A stretch of DNA of 64,000 bases from Candidatus Aphodovivens excrementavium (GCA_018715935.1 DVKR01000029.1:62001-126000), one strand, 5' to 3'. Counted from the stretch's first letter, positions 26,972 through 35,774 are shown. Made by a program: numbers and translations. Notes: generated from the letters alone by a model not told the origin.

Positions 26972-27631
26972 CTAGCGAGTTGCCTCGCTGGCATAATACG
27001 CGCCAACGGCTTTTGCGACGTCGCCTGCCACGTCCGGCATGTCCGAGAGCCCTCGCTCGCAAAACTCGGCGCAATCAAGCACGTATGCGCCGATAAAAGC
27101 CATGTCTTCAATGTTTGCACGCTGCACTTCGGGCGTGCGAGACGACGTGCAGTCTTCAATTATCGCAACGTTGTAGTTGAGAGAAAGCGCATCGTAGCAG
27201 GTGGATCGGATGCAGTTGGGCGTGGTGGTGCCGGTTAGCACGACGGTGTCGATGTTTTCGCGACGCAGGATCTCGTCAAGCGGCGTGTCGAAAAACGCCG
27301 AGAAGCGCGGCTTCATAACCACTCGATCGCCCTCGGCGGGCGTAAGCGGTTCGGGCGCCGTAAGGGAAGCGGGGTCGTCGCTTTCGACACACAGGGGGCG
27401 TCCCCCTTCAAGCCATGTGTGGTAACGCACCGGTTCCACGTCTGAGCCGTCGGGGGCGTAGGCGCGGCGCACATGGAATACCGTCATGCCCAGTTCACGG
27501 GCGCGCGCCAGAGCCTGGGCGCACGTCGGCACTGTTGCTGCCGCTCCTGCGACGCACAGCGACGATGTCGGGTCGATGAACCCGTTTTGCATGTCTATCA
27601 TAATAAGCGCAGCGCGCCCGGGGTCGATCAT
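26972..27631 (-). CDS. Isochorismatase-family cysteine hydrolase
   Basis: 219 residues. The catalytic triad is visible: Asp in LIMIDMQNGF, Lys in VMKPRFSAF, and the nucleophile Cys in TTTPNCIRSTCYDA. Members hydrolyse amides or esters such as nicotinamide, N-carbamoyl compounds or isochorismate; the substrate is unclear. AAAGGAC lies five bases before the ATG. It lies just upstream of the methyltransferase gene on the same strand, with a 34-bp gap, so cotranscription is possible. Confidence 0.88.
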   Translation of the reverse strand: MIDPGRAALIMIDMQNGFIDPTSSLCVAGAAATVPTCAQALARARELGMTVFHVRRAYAPDGSDVEPVRYHTWLEGGRPLCVESDDPASLTAPEPLTPAEGDRVVMKPRFSAFFDTPLDEILRRENIDTVVLTGTTTPNCIRSTCYDALSLNYNVAIIEDCTSSRTPEVQRANIEDMAFIGAYVLDCAEFCERGLSDMPDVAGDVAKAVGAYYASEATR

Positions 27632-27686
27632 TGGATGTCCTTTCTGCGGGTCGAGCTTTGTAGGTATGCTTCCGGCAAGGCAGAGC

Positions 27687-28692
27687 TTATGATAGCCGTT
27701 TGACGGTGCGGCGGCAGTGTGCCGATATCTCGGATTGCATAGGCGCGGCGATTTTATCGATACCGCGCAAGTCTTTGTGGGCATCGACAATCTCGTTGAG
27801 AGCCGAGGGAACGATGTCTGCCATAGCGCGGAACCGCTCGATCAGCATGTTCGAGCCAAGCCCCAGGTCGGTCAGCCCTGCGTCCCGAACCATTTTCTCA
27901 ACATTGGCGCTTCCTACCGAACCGAATCTGTTTTCGTCTCCGATTGAGAGCGCAGCTCGCAACGGCTTTCTTTTCTGAGGCGTTAAGCTGCGATACGGAG
28001 CGATGGAAGCTACGTCATAGAGGGGCGCGATACGGACATCGTTGTCTGCCAACAGGAGCAGCGAGTGGTTTTTGGCATGGGCGTCAGTGGCTCCAATTAG
28101 GTAGTTGAAGAACAGGTAGAGGATGAAGCGATAGATGTTTTCCCGAGCGTTTGCGCCAGTGGAACGCAGAAGCTCAATGATGCGCGGCGTGGTGGGGCCT
28201 CCCTGCTCAGTGTATTTGACAGACGGGTCGATGCTGAGCGCCTGGCAAAGATCCTCTTGGTGGATTCTTTCCACCCTTCCGTCTTCCAGGCGCTTTCTGT
28301 CGTATCGTTTGATGACGATCGCAGGCTCTTCTCCGAATTGACGGTATTCGGTTTCGGCAACGGGAAGCCCGATTTTATAGGCGGTTTTCATGGAGAGGTA
28401 CTCCACGAGTGCCTGATATTCCATCCCCGTAACGCCGGGCTTTAAGATGTGCGTCGTTGCCGAGGCTCCCGTGCATTCAAACCAGTGCCCCTGTTCAAGG
28501 CGAAGCGCGATTTTAGCCTGCTGGCCGCCTAGTGACCACTGCGTCGTTATATCGTGCAAGTCCCTTGGGCATCGAAAGAGACAAAGCTGGGCCATCGTAT
28601 CCTAAAAGGTATTCGAAGCTAAGCGATCCGTGTTTGTCTTCATAGAGGGTTCCGCATCTCTGGCCATTGATGTAGACGGCAAGCGACGTCAT
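27687..28692 (-). pseudogene. hipA-like kinase gene with internal deletion and frameshift
   Basis: The 5' piece (from ATG 28692) encodes SLAVYINGQRCGTLYEDKHG...LSLSMPKGLARYNDAVV, the HipA N-terminal subdomain. The 3' piece, in another frame, continues WSLGGQQAKIAL (the Ser-containing P-loop), VIKRYDR, then TDAHAKNHSLLLL with the catalytic Asp. The two are joined near 28540 where about 90 residues are missing, and the frame shifts at the junction. No hipB-type HTH gene is adjacent. The long 3' frame (27687-28595) could still be translated, but a complete kinase cannot be made. Confidence 0.8.
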
Positions 28693-28873
28693 GGCTCTCA
28701 CCTGCCGGATGCGTCATCGAGGCGCCAAAGATCACCGAGGTCGTCCCAGGGTGGACGCTCGGCGCACGGAATATAGTAATAGAGGGATGAAACAAGATGC
28801 TCGCGTATGGATTTGCCTGCAGCGCCGGTTGCCTAAGCTGTTCGCAATGCCAGATTCAAAGCCTGCAGTGGAG

Positions 28874-29575
28874 TTATCCGGCCGAAGGCCGCGGATGGGC
28901 TTTCAGCAGCCAAGCGAACGCCGCTGCCATCACGATCAGCCCGGCTGCATCGAACGCGATGAAGCGCAGGATGCTGGCTGCAAGGACGTCGTGTCCGGCG
29001 GGAAGCCCCAGCAAGATGGCGCTTTCGCCAACGAGTCCGATTGCCTGCTGCACCAGGACAACAACGTAGAGCGCCCGAAAGCGTCGCGGGCTTGCGATGA
29101 CGGCGGGATAGGTGGCGTTCCACATCAGAAACGCCACGCCTAGTCCGCGCACTGCAGCTTCGCCGGCAGTTCCCGACAGCTCGTAGGCACCGGCGAACGA
29201 TGCGGGCCAGAACACGAATTGCAACGCGCACTGCACATTGAGCACGAACACAATCGCAACGGCGACGCGTGCGACGATGGCGGGGAGGTCGGCTCTTTCG
29301 AAAAGGGGGAAGGGGCCTCGCAAGGCCCCTTCCTGTCTCAGCTGGCGCTTCCATGCGCGTTGCTCTCGCGTGCGGTTGTACTTGGCGTCGCCGTGTGCGC
29401 CGTGTCCGCAAGCAAATCCGTTGTAGCACGGCTTGGCGTCGAGGGTCGCCTCTTCGGAGGAGCGGTGCCAAACGGCGCCGTCTTTCTCGCGCGCGAGCGC
29501 GCGCACGTTACGCTGCGCTTCCCGCGCGGCGCGTTGAGCCTTCGACTTGCCAGAGCGCTTCGCTTTCTTAGACAT
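28874..29575 (-). CDS. Membrane protein with basic N-terminal region, unknown function
   Basis: 233 residues. Residues 1-95 are hydrophilic and very basic (SKKAKRSGKSKAQRAAREAQRN...) with two cysteines in KPCYNGFACGHG. The remainder holds four predicted membrane helices. No family is recognised with confidence; the helical half superficially resembles DoxX-like or other four-helix proteins. ATG 29575 follows a GGGGGTGAGG region. The gene stands alone. The sequence AHGDAKYNRTREQRAWKRQ before the first helix may be a cytoplasmic nucleic-acid or ribosome contact (guess). Confidence 0.6.
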   Translation of the reverse strand: MSKKAKRSGKSKAQRAAREAQRNVRALAREKDGAVWHRSSEEATLDAKPCYNGFACGHGAHGDAKYNRTREQRAWKRQLRQEGALRGPFPLFERADLPAIVARVAVAIVFVLNVQCALQFVFWPASFAGAYELSGTAGEAAVRGLGVAFLMWNATYPAVIASPRRFRALYVVVLVQQAIGLVGESAILLGLPAGHDVLAASILRFIAFDAAGLIVMAAAFAWLLKAHPRPSAG

Positions 29576-29670
29576 GGGCCTCACCCCCTTCCGTATATTG
29601 CCTGGATGCTATTGTAGCGTGCGGAGGGCGAGGGCAGAAGCGTCAGCCGGGCGGAGCTTTGTCGCCACGC

Positions 29671-29769
29671 TCGAAAGAGCAGCATCGTGTAAATGCATCC
29701 ATTATTTCACGGCGGCATCGTGTATATTGAACCGTCATTTCACGGCGGCATCGTGAAAACCCGAGGTGA
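29671..29769. repeat. 33-bp tandem array with TTTCACGGCGGCATCGTG core
   Basis: Three units start at 29671, 29704 and 29737. Units 2 and 3 share a 19-bp identical core (29704-29722 and 29737-29755); unit 1 keeps only GCATCGTGTA. In unit 3 the core is a palindrome TTTCACG-GCGGCAT-CGTGAAA. The rest of each unit differs. The region lies between divergently oriented genes. It is not CRISPR-like, because it has only two and a half units with a ~14-bp variable part. Confidence 0.7.
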
Positions 29770-29831
29770 GCATGCTCAAACGAAAAGGGCAACGCTGAGA
29801 AGACGACGGAGGTCAGCCTTCTCATAAATGA

Positions 29832-29977
29832 TGCAGCTTTCCAAAACCAAAATAGGAGAAACTCGCAGCTTTCCAAAGATAAATTATGGATGGACTGCAG
29901 CTTTTCAGGATCTTTTCGTGAGCAAAGTGCAGCTTCTCACCGGATTCGGGGCGCGTCTGTCTGTGTCGGCTTTCCAA
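29832..29977. repeat. 32-bp periodic array of GCAGCTTTYCA motif
   Basis: TGCAGCTTTCCA (29832), CGCAGCTTTCCA (29864), TGCAGCTTTTCA (29896) and TGCAGCTTCTCA (29928) recur at exactly 32-bp intervals; a degraded fifth copy (GGCTTTCCA) lies near 29968. The 20 bases between are unrelated. Since 32 is not a multiple of three, the pattern is not a protein repeat. Three helical turns between copies would put a binding protein on one DNA face. Confidence 0.7.
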
Positions 29978-30081
29978 CGAAAGGTGCGCCATGTCACACA
30001 TAGGCCCGCCTGAGCGGTATCATGGGCTCCATAAAACGAGCGCTGGGCTTGAACGTCCGGCAGGCACAACAGGAGACGCTC

Positions 30082-30270
30082 ATGTCGCAGAAAAAGGAAC
30101 GCAAGGTAACCGAACGTGCGCGAGCGCGCGAGGAGCAGCTGCGGACGGAGATGATGACGAACGCGAAGCGCAAGCCGCCCTTGAGTGCGGTAGTGGGCGT
30201 CGTCGCAACCGTGGTCGTCTGCGTGGCGATCGTGGTTGTTGTCACGTTGCTAGTTGGCGCACAACACTAG
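30082..30270 (+). CDS. Small single-pass membrane protein
   Basis: 62 residues: a highly charged N-terminal half (QKKERKVTERARAREEQLRTE) followed by one hydrophobic helix (about residues 35-58) and a short tail. AGGAGACGC precedes the ATG. It ends 14 bases before the mazG start, so the two are likely cotranscribed. No homologous family is recognised. Confidence 0.6.
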   Translation: MSQKKERKVTERARAREEQLRTEMMTNAKRKPPLSAVVGVVATVVVCVAIVVVVTLLVGAQH

Positions 30271-30284
30271 AGGAGGAGCCTCGC

Positions 30285-31316
30285 ATGGCAGAAATCCGCG
30301 ATTCCCAAAACCCCGCTTCCGCAAGTCCCAAAGCCCCCGTAACCGCAGCCGAGCGCATGGCGAACCCCCGACCGCACCCCCATTTCAAGGCGTTTTGCGC
30401 CACGATTTCTGCCCTTCGCGCGCCCGATGGGTGCCCGTGGGACCGCGAGCAAACGCACGAGAGCATCGCGCACAACATGATTGAAGAAGCCTACGAGGCG
30501 GTTGATGCCATCGAGTCGGGCAACGTCGCGCATTTGCGCGAGGAGCTAGGCGATGTGTTGCTGCAGGTGGTGCTGCAAAGCCAGATTGCCGAGGATGCAG
30601 GTGATTTCACCATCGACGACGTGTGCGCCGACGTCAATGCCAAGATGATACGCCGTCATCCGCATGTGTTCGGCGACGCGTCTGCCGAAGACGCTTCGGC
30701 CGTACTTGGATTGTGGGATCGGGTCAAGCTTGCCGAGAAGGAGGCCGCCGACGCGCAGGCGCAAGACCAAGGGCAAAAGCGCGAAGGGTTGCTCGATGGC
30801 GTGCCCACGAGCTTTCCCGCACTTATGCAGGCGCAAAAGATTTCGCGCAAGGCCGTTGCCGCCGGCTTCGAGTGGGACTCCCTCGACGATGTATGGAGGC
30901 AGGTTTTTGAGGAAATTACCGAGCTCAAAGAGGCATACGCCGCTGCGCCGAAGGGCTCGAAGGGAAAAATCAGCGTGACGGGCGCACTGCCCGCAGGCGA
31001 TGGTGGCGAAAGCTCAGCGAGAGTCGAGGGCGACAAAGAGCTCGGAGGGGACGCAAGCTCCGATAGCGTCAAGACTCCCGAAGAGCTGGTGACGGCTGCC
31101 GAGCTTGAATTCGGCGACGTTCTGTTCGCTTTGGTGAACGTGGCGCGGAAGATGGGGATTGATTCTGAAGACGCTTTGCGAGCGACGTGCAACAAGTTCC
31201 GTAAGCGGTGGTCGTATATGGAGCAGTGCGCGTGGGATGCGGGGCGCAGCATCGAGGACTTGTCTACCGCCGAGCAAGAACAGCTGTGGCAGGAGGCTAA
31301 ACGGCAGCTTCGCTAG
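30285..31316 (+). CDS. mazG: Nucleoside triphosphate pyrophosphohydrolase MazG
   Basis: 343 residues. It hydrolyses NTPs to NMP and PPi and clears aberrant nucleotides. The first MazG helical bundle has CPWDREQTHESI, EEAYEAVDAI and EELGDVLLQVV; the second has ELEFGDVLFALVNVARKMGID and ALRATCNKFRKRW. Between the second-domain helices is a ~50-residue Gly/Ser/Glu-rich insertion (GSKGKISVTG...SSDSVKTPEE) not usual for the family. Start ATG 30285 follows GAGGAGGAG; the frame extends upstream but without support. Confidence 0.92.
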   Translation: MAEIRDSQNPASASPKAPVTAAERMANPRPHPHFKAFCATISALRAPDGCPWDREQTHESIAHNMIEEAYEAVDAIESGNVAHLREELGDVLLQVVLQSQIAEDAGDFTIDDVCADVNAKMIRRHPHVFGDASAEDASAVLGLWDRVKLAEKEAADAQAQDQGQKREGLLDGVPTSFPALMQAQKISRKAVAAGFEWDSLDDVWRQVFEEITELKEAYAAAPKGSKGKISVTGALPAGDGGESSARVEGDKELGGDASSDSVKTPEELVTAAELEFGDVLFALVNVARKMGIDSEDALRATCNKFRKRWSYMEQCAWDAGRSIEDLSTAEQEQLWQEAKRQLR

Positions 31317-31401
31317 GGAGAAATCGAAGGGGTTCGGTGTGGCGGTGTCGGGGCAATTGTTCTATCATGATTGCGCAGTGTCCACGCAAGGAGACCCACT
31401 C

Positions 31402-32316
31402 ATGACGAAATCGGATGTAACCCGCCCGAGTGATGATTACCGCACGCTAGGCGGAACGCGCATTGTTCTTTCCGCCGCTCCTGCTTGGCCGGCGACGCGC
31501 CCGACGGGGTGGCGCGCGGCTCCAGAAGCCGACTGGTCAACCACAAAAGGGAAAAAGGTTCATGTGGCGCCGCCGCGCGCAATCAACCCGAACGCACAGC
31601 AGGGCGAACGCGACGAAGTGGACCCTATCGAGCAAGAGCCCCTCATCGCGCTGGACGCTCTTGACGAGCAGTCTCTTCCGGCTGCCGACTTGGCGCGCGT
31701 GCGCAGCGCCGAGCGAAAGACGCGCGAGATTCTCCAAAAGTACCGCGCGGCTATGCGTGAGATGATGGTGCGCTGCGAAATCATCGACCAAGACCTCAGT
31801 CTCAAAAAGCATCGCAACCCCATCCATCATGTGGAGTCGCGCATCAAAAGCCCCGAAAGCATTTTCGAGAAGCTGGGCCGCTACGGCAAAGAGCCCACGC
31901 TTGAAAACATGGAGCGCTACATCATGGACATCGCGGGCATCCGCATCATCTGCTCCTACATCCAAGATGTCTACAACATGCTCGACCTGCTCAAACGCCA
32001 AGACGACCTAGTTATCGTCAACGTGAAGGACTACATCAAAAACCCCAAGCCCAACGGGTATCGCAGCCTGCACGTCATCATCCGCATCCCGGTGTATTTC
32101 CTCGATAAAAAAGAGCTCATTCCGGTGGAAATCCAGCTGCGCACCATCGCCATGGACTTTTGGGCCAGCCTGGAGCACGACCTGAAGTACAAGGCCGTGC
32201 GAGAAATTCAGGGCGTCAACGCCTATCACGAGCTGAAGGACTGCAGCCGCATCATTGAAGAGGTGGAAAGCCGCATGCAGGTGCTGGCGCGCGCCCTCGA
32301 CGCGGAAGACGACTAG
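31402..32316 (+). CDS. Small alarmone (ppGpp) synthetase, RelA/SpoT domain
   Basis: 304 residues. Residues ~110-300 form the RelA/SpoT nucleotidyltransferase domain: RIKSPESIFEKLGRYG, DIAGIRIICSYIQDVYNML, NPKPNGYRSLHVI, and PVEIQLRTIAMDFWASLEHDLKYK. No HD hydrolase or TGS/ACT domains are present, so it is a small alarmone synthetase of the RelQ/YjbM kind. It has an unusual ~105-residue N-terminal extension, Pro/Ala-rich and probably disordered. AAGGAGACCC precedes ATG 31402. It makes (p)ppGpp from GTP/GDP and ATP. Confidence 0.9.
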   Translation: MTKSDVTRPSDDYRTLGGTRIVLSAAPAWPATRPTGWRAAPEADWSTTKGKKVHVAPPRAINPNAQQGERDEVDPIEQEPLIALDALDEQSLPAADLARVRSAERKTREILQKYRAAMREMMVRCEIIDQDLSLKKHRNPIHHVESRIKSPESIFEKLGRYGKEPTLENMERYIMDIAGIRIICSYIQDVYNMLDLLKRQDDLVIVNVKDYIKNPKPNGYRSLHVIIRIPVYFLDKKELIPVEIQLRTIAMDFWASLEHDLKYKAVREIQGVNAYHELKDCSRIIEEVESRMQVLARALDAEDD

Positions 32317-32362
32317 CCGGTCTCGTGGAAGGCTGCCGCTGTGAGGGTCGCAGCACGCCTTG

Positions 32363-33385
32363 CTAGGAGAAAAACCTCTGCGTGAGGGTGGCCAGGAACT
32401 CTCGGTCAAGGTAGAGCCCCAAGCGCGCCTCTGTGCCGGCGTTTTTCAAAGCGCGGTGGGGGCTGCGGTATTCCACGGTTGCCGCTGCGCTCCACGTGAT
32501 TCCGCGCAGGCAGTTCGTTTGCACGTATGCGCCGAATCGCTCGTCGAAGCCCCTACGCGAGAAGCGTCCGTCCACCGCATCCCAATAGCGTTGGACGAAC
32601 TGTGCGCGCTCGTTATCGCTAAAGACGAAATCGACTTTCCAAATGGTTGTGGTGGGCGAGAGGAAATACGCTATGTCCTGCGTCGCCTCGCCCACGATGG
32701 GCTTTTCCCAGTCCACCATGCGCGCTTTATCGGGGTCGTTGGGAATGAGGAAATGGTCGGAAACCGCCTCGGTGTTGAGAATGTGGTTGCGGTCTATCGC
32801 GGGGGGCACTGTGTTGAGCGTGTCCTGCGCACGTTGAAGCATACTCTCGACGGTGTCTACGACGCAAGGATCTGCGTGCGCCCATGCGCGATAGGCGGAA
32901 AAAAGGCGAATGCATTCGCGAAGCTGTTCGTCGAGGGGGTCGCGAGGTCGTAACAGCCGGCAGGACTCTAGGGGGTTTGTGCTATGGATGTCGGCAAGCA
33001 GGGCAGCTGCCGTATCGGTGTCGCCGGGTGTGTCGTAGGAAAGGTGTCGCCCCTCGCAGAATTCCATTACCAGCACGCCTTGGGGAATGATCCGTTTTGA
33101 GTCGTCCAGAAACAACGCGTGGGGCACGCGCCCGCTTGGCGCAAGAGCCTTAAGAGCCTCGTATTCGTAGCTTGCCTGATTGCGCAACCCTATCTGGCTA
33201 GAGTAATTCAAACGGAGAACCGCTTTGGCGGGCAGCTCGTCGCACGAAAGGACGAAGTTCGAGTTGTGCTCGCCCTGCGCGAGCGGTTCGACCGTCAGCG
33301 TGGCGCCATTTCCCACGCCAAGGGCCTCTTTCAATTCGTCCGATTGTGCGGCAAACCTACGCGCTTCATCCCAGCCTTGCTGCAT
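32363..33385 (-). CDS. APH-like phosphotransferase of the NTE subgroup
   Basis: 340 residues with the aminoglycoside/choline kinase fold: N-lobe lysine in AVLRLN, hinge VLVMEFCEG, and metal-binding MVDWEKPIVGEATQDIAYFLSPTTT. The usual catalytic HxDxxxxN is replaced by LNTEAVSDHFLI. I recall this NTE pattern, together with the DWEKP-FLSPTTT stretch, from a distinct subfamily in archaea and anaerobes. Whether it is an active kinase is therefore uncertain. GGAGGAACA precedes the ATG. It is divergent from the nucleoside hydrolase gene. Confidence 0.75.
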   Translation of the reverse strand: MQQGWDEARRFAAQSDELKEALGVGNGATLTVEPLAQGEHNSNFVLSCDELPAKAVLRLNYSSQIGLRNQASYEYEALKALAPSGRVPHALFLDDSKRIIPQGVLVMEFCEGRHLSYDTPGDTDTAAALLADIHSTNPLESCRLLRPRDPLDEQLRECIRLFSAYRAWAHADPCVVDTVESMLQRAQDTLNTVPPAIDRNHILNTEAVSDHFLIPNDPDKARMVDWEKPIVGEATQDIAYFLSPTTTIWKVDFVFSDNERAQFVQRYWDAVDGRFSRRGFDERFGAYVQTNCLRGITWSAAATVEYRSPHRALKNAGTEARLGLYLDREFLATLTQRFFS

Positions 33386-33477
33386 TGTTCCTCCGATGCT
33401 CTATACTGCTTGCAGCTAGTATTAGATCACATCCATCTGCTGCCGTGCAACGGGATGCACGGAGGAGGGAGGAGCGG

Positions 33478-34359
33478 GTGACTCAGAAGAGGGTTATCGT
33501 GGATTTCGACAACACGATGGGCGTAAAGGGCTGCGATATCGACGATGGACTGGCGCTGCTGTTTTTGCTCGGAAGCCCCAACCCGGTGCGCATAGAGGCG
33601 GTTTGCACCACGTACGGAAACAGCGACATTCGTACGGTTGGCGCGGCAACCGCACGGCTGCTCGAAGCGCTTGCCGCGGCGGGGGAGGAAATTCCCGTGT
33701 ACGAGGGCGCCCCGAGCGCCGATAGCGCCGACAGCGACGCGGCGCGGTTTCTCGCGCGCACTGCGGCCGAGAACCCTGGGGAGATTCACGTGCTTGCTTT
33801 AGGGTCGCTTACGAACGTGCGCGGCGCCGCAGAAGAGGATCCGTCGTTTTTCGCCAACCTTGCCGGGATCACCCTCATGGGCGGCATTACCGAAAGTCTT
33901 GCCATCAACGGGATCATAATGGACGAGCTCAACTTGTCGTGCGATCCCGCCGCAACGCGCGCTGTTCTTCAGGCGTCTTGTCCGGTCTCCATTGCCACTT
34001 CGCACAACTGCCTTCCGGCTCAGTTCTCGCTCGACGACTTTCGCCAGGCGTTCGGTGAGGATTCGTGGGTTCACCGCACCTGCGGCTACTGGTTCGACGA
34101 CATGATGGAGCGCTACGAATCGCAGGCTTTCGTCTGTTGGGACGTGGTTGCGGCGGCTGCGCTCGCACGCCCCGACCTGTTCGAGCGCAAGCCCCTCAAC
34201 GTCGCGCTGAATGACAGATTATTGAGCGTGGGCTATCTGGAGGCAGCACGCACGGGTGTACCTCAAGCACAGGTTTGTGCTCCGGAGATCGTTGATGCCG
34301 AGCGTTTCCGGGCTGAAGTGCTCACCGCTTGGAAGTTCATGTCCGATCGTTTGGGGTAG
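33478..34359 (+). CDS. Inosine/uridine-preferring nucleoside hydrolase
   Basis: 293 residues from the GTG at 33478 (GGAGGAGGGAGGAG upstream). The calcium-binding N-terminal motif reads DFDNTMGVKGCDIDDGLALLFLL, a variant of DTDxGxDD with an insertion. ALGSLTNV and GGITE/LMGG segments follow, as in IunH-like enzymes. It splits ribonucleosides into base and ribose. A hairpin (CCGTGCA/TGCACGG, ~33443-33462) lies in its leader. A sugar/nucleoside-type ABC importer follows after 90 bp with its own promoter. Confidence 0.85.
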   Translation: MTQKRVIVDFDNTMGVKGCDIDDGLALLFLLGSPNPVRIEAVCTTYGNSDIRTVGAATARLLEALAAAGEEIPVYEGAPSADSADSDAARFLARTAAENPGEIHVLALGSLTNVRGAAEEDPSFFANLAGITLMGGITESLAINGIIMDELNLSCDPAATRAVLQASCPVSIATSHNCLPAQFSLDDFRQAFGEDSWVHRTCGYWFDDMMERYESQAFVCWDVVAAAALARPDLFERKPLNVALNDRLLSVGYLEAARTGVPQAQVCAPEIVDAERFRAEVLTAWKFMSDRLG

Positions 34360-34368
34360 TAGGGTGTG

Positions 34369-34397
34369 TTGACTAATATTCGACACAGTCTTATACT
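34369..34397 (+). promoter_or_regulatory. Strong promoter upstream of the YnjB-like operon
   Basis: TTGACT (34369-34374), 17-bp spacer, TATACT (34392-34397). About 50 bp precede the substrate-binding-protein start. Confidence 0.75.
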
Positions 34398-34450
34398 GTA
34401 CTGCATTCAACATGGGTTGAAGTCAGATAACAATGAGCAAAGGGGGCGTT

Positions 34451-35731
34451 ATGGATCAGGCTATCTCTCGTCGCCGGTTCTTCAAGATGGCAGGTGCCGC
34501 AGGTGTCGCGATGGCGTTTGGCGGCGTGCTTGCAGGCTGCTCGGGCGGCTCGAATGGCAATGCAGCGGTTGAGAGCGCAGCGGAGATCGATTATTCCAAC
34601 TGGGATGCGGTGCTGGAAGCAGCCAAGGGTCAAACCGTCAGCTGGTACGGATACGGCGGGGACACCGCTCGCAACGAGTGGATAGAGAGCGTCTTGGTTC
34701 CCAGCCTCAAGGAGAACTACGACATCACGCTGGAGCTTGTGGGCATGGACATCAACGACATTCTCACTCAGCTGTCCGGCGAGATGCAGGCCGACCCGAA
34801 CGCTGCCGGTTCCATCGACTTCATTTGGATTAACGGCGAGAACTTCTATTCCACCAAGGAAAACGGCTATCTGTGGGGTCCTTTCACCGACTACCTGCCC
34901 AACATGCAGGACTACGTCGATGGAGAAGCCGCCGATATCGCCTACGACTTCGGAAGCCCGGTTGAGGGCTACGAGGCGCCTTATGCCAAGGCGCAAATGC
35001 AGATGTGGGTAGACGGTGCCACTATTACCGAAACGCCCAAGAACCCTGAAGAGTTCCTTGCGTTCTGCCAGGCACATTCCGGTCAGGTAACCTATCCTCA
35101 GCCGGGCGACTTTACCGGAACGGCGTTCATTTCTTGCCTCATCGCCGGGGTTATCGGCAAAGAGGAGTTCGAGAAGCTCTCCACCATGACCAATCCTACC
35201 GAGGAAGAGGTCAAGGCAATTATCGATCCCGGTTTGGAGTATCTGCGCTCGCTGAACCCGTATCTGTGGAACCAGGGAACCACGTTCCCTGCCGACTCCA
35301 CCACAGTGGGCACCATGTACGCCGATGGCGAGCTGGTTTTGAACATGGGCTACGGGGCGCCTCAAGCCGACGTCGATAACGGGGCGCTTCCCGACACTAC
35401 CCGCTCGTTTGTGTTCGATACGGGCACGGTGGGCAACACCAACTACATGGCAATTGCCGCGAACGCACCCCACAAGGCGGCCGCGCTTGTGGCCATCAAT
35501 GAGGTTATGAGCCCCGAGATGCAGCTGGACCAGTACGAGACGCTGGGCAATATCACCGTGCTCGATATGGACAAGCTGTCTGAGGAAGACCGCTCCGCGT
35601 TCGATTCGGTGGAGCTGGGAAGCACGCAACTGCCTTTGGCTGAGTTGCTGGACGTGCGCGTTGCCGAGGCGGCTGGCCCGGTTATTCCGGTGATCGAGCA
35701 GCTGTGGCTTGACGAAGTGGTGGGCAAGTAG
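34451..35731 (+). CDS. ABC transporter substrate-binding protein, YnjB type, Tat lipoprotein signal
   Basis: 426 residues. The signal carries SRRRFFKMAG (twin arginine) and ends in LAGC, predicting a Tat-exported lipoprotein. The mature part has the YnjB/COG4134 hallmark GSIDFIWINGENF and a C-terminal ELLDVRVAEAAGPVIP. It would capture an unknown small solute for the two permeases and ATPase downstream. ATG 34451 follows AAAGGGGG; an earlier ATG at 34433 is possible. It is the first gene of a four-gene operon with its own strong promoter. Confidence 0.85.
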   Translation: MDQAISRRRFFKMAGAAGVAMAFGGVLAGCSGGSNGNAAVESAAEIDYSNWDAVLEAAKGQTVSWYGYGGDTARNEWIESVLVPSLKENYDITLELVGMDINDILTQLSGEMQADPNAAGSIDFIWINGENFYSTKENGYLWGPFTDYLPNMQDYVDGEAADIAYDFGSPVEGYEAPYAKAQMQMWVDGATITETPKNPEEFLAFCQAHSGQVTYPQPGDFTGTAFISCLIAGVIGKEEFEKLSTMTNPTEEEVKAIIDPGLEYLRSLNPYLWNQGTTFPADSTTVGTMYADGELVLNMGYGAPQADVDNGALPDTTRSFVFDTGTVGNTNYMAIAANAPHKAAALVAINEVMSPEMQLDQYETLGNITVLDMDKLSEEDRSAFDSVELGSTQLPLAELLDVRVAEAAGPVIPVIEQLWLDEVVGK

Positions 35732-35774
35732 CGGCAGCGCCTCTGCGCATCGTCGAGCGATTTACGCTTGTAAC

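Noticed and set aside
27687-28701. HipBST-type split toxin system
   Set aside because: The first frame lacks most of the HipS length, the second lacks the start of the kinase domain, no hipB is present, and the junction looks like a deletion.
29671-29977. CRISPR array
   Set aside because: Only 2-4 units, short cores (11-19 bp), unequal unit types and no cas genes; better described as periodic motifs.
34360-34450. Riboswitch ahead of the YnjB-like gene
   Set aside because: Only ~50 bp lie between the promoter and the start codon, and no conserved aptamer fold was recognised.
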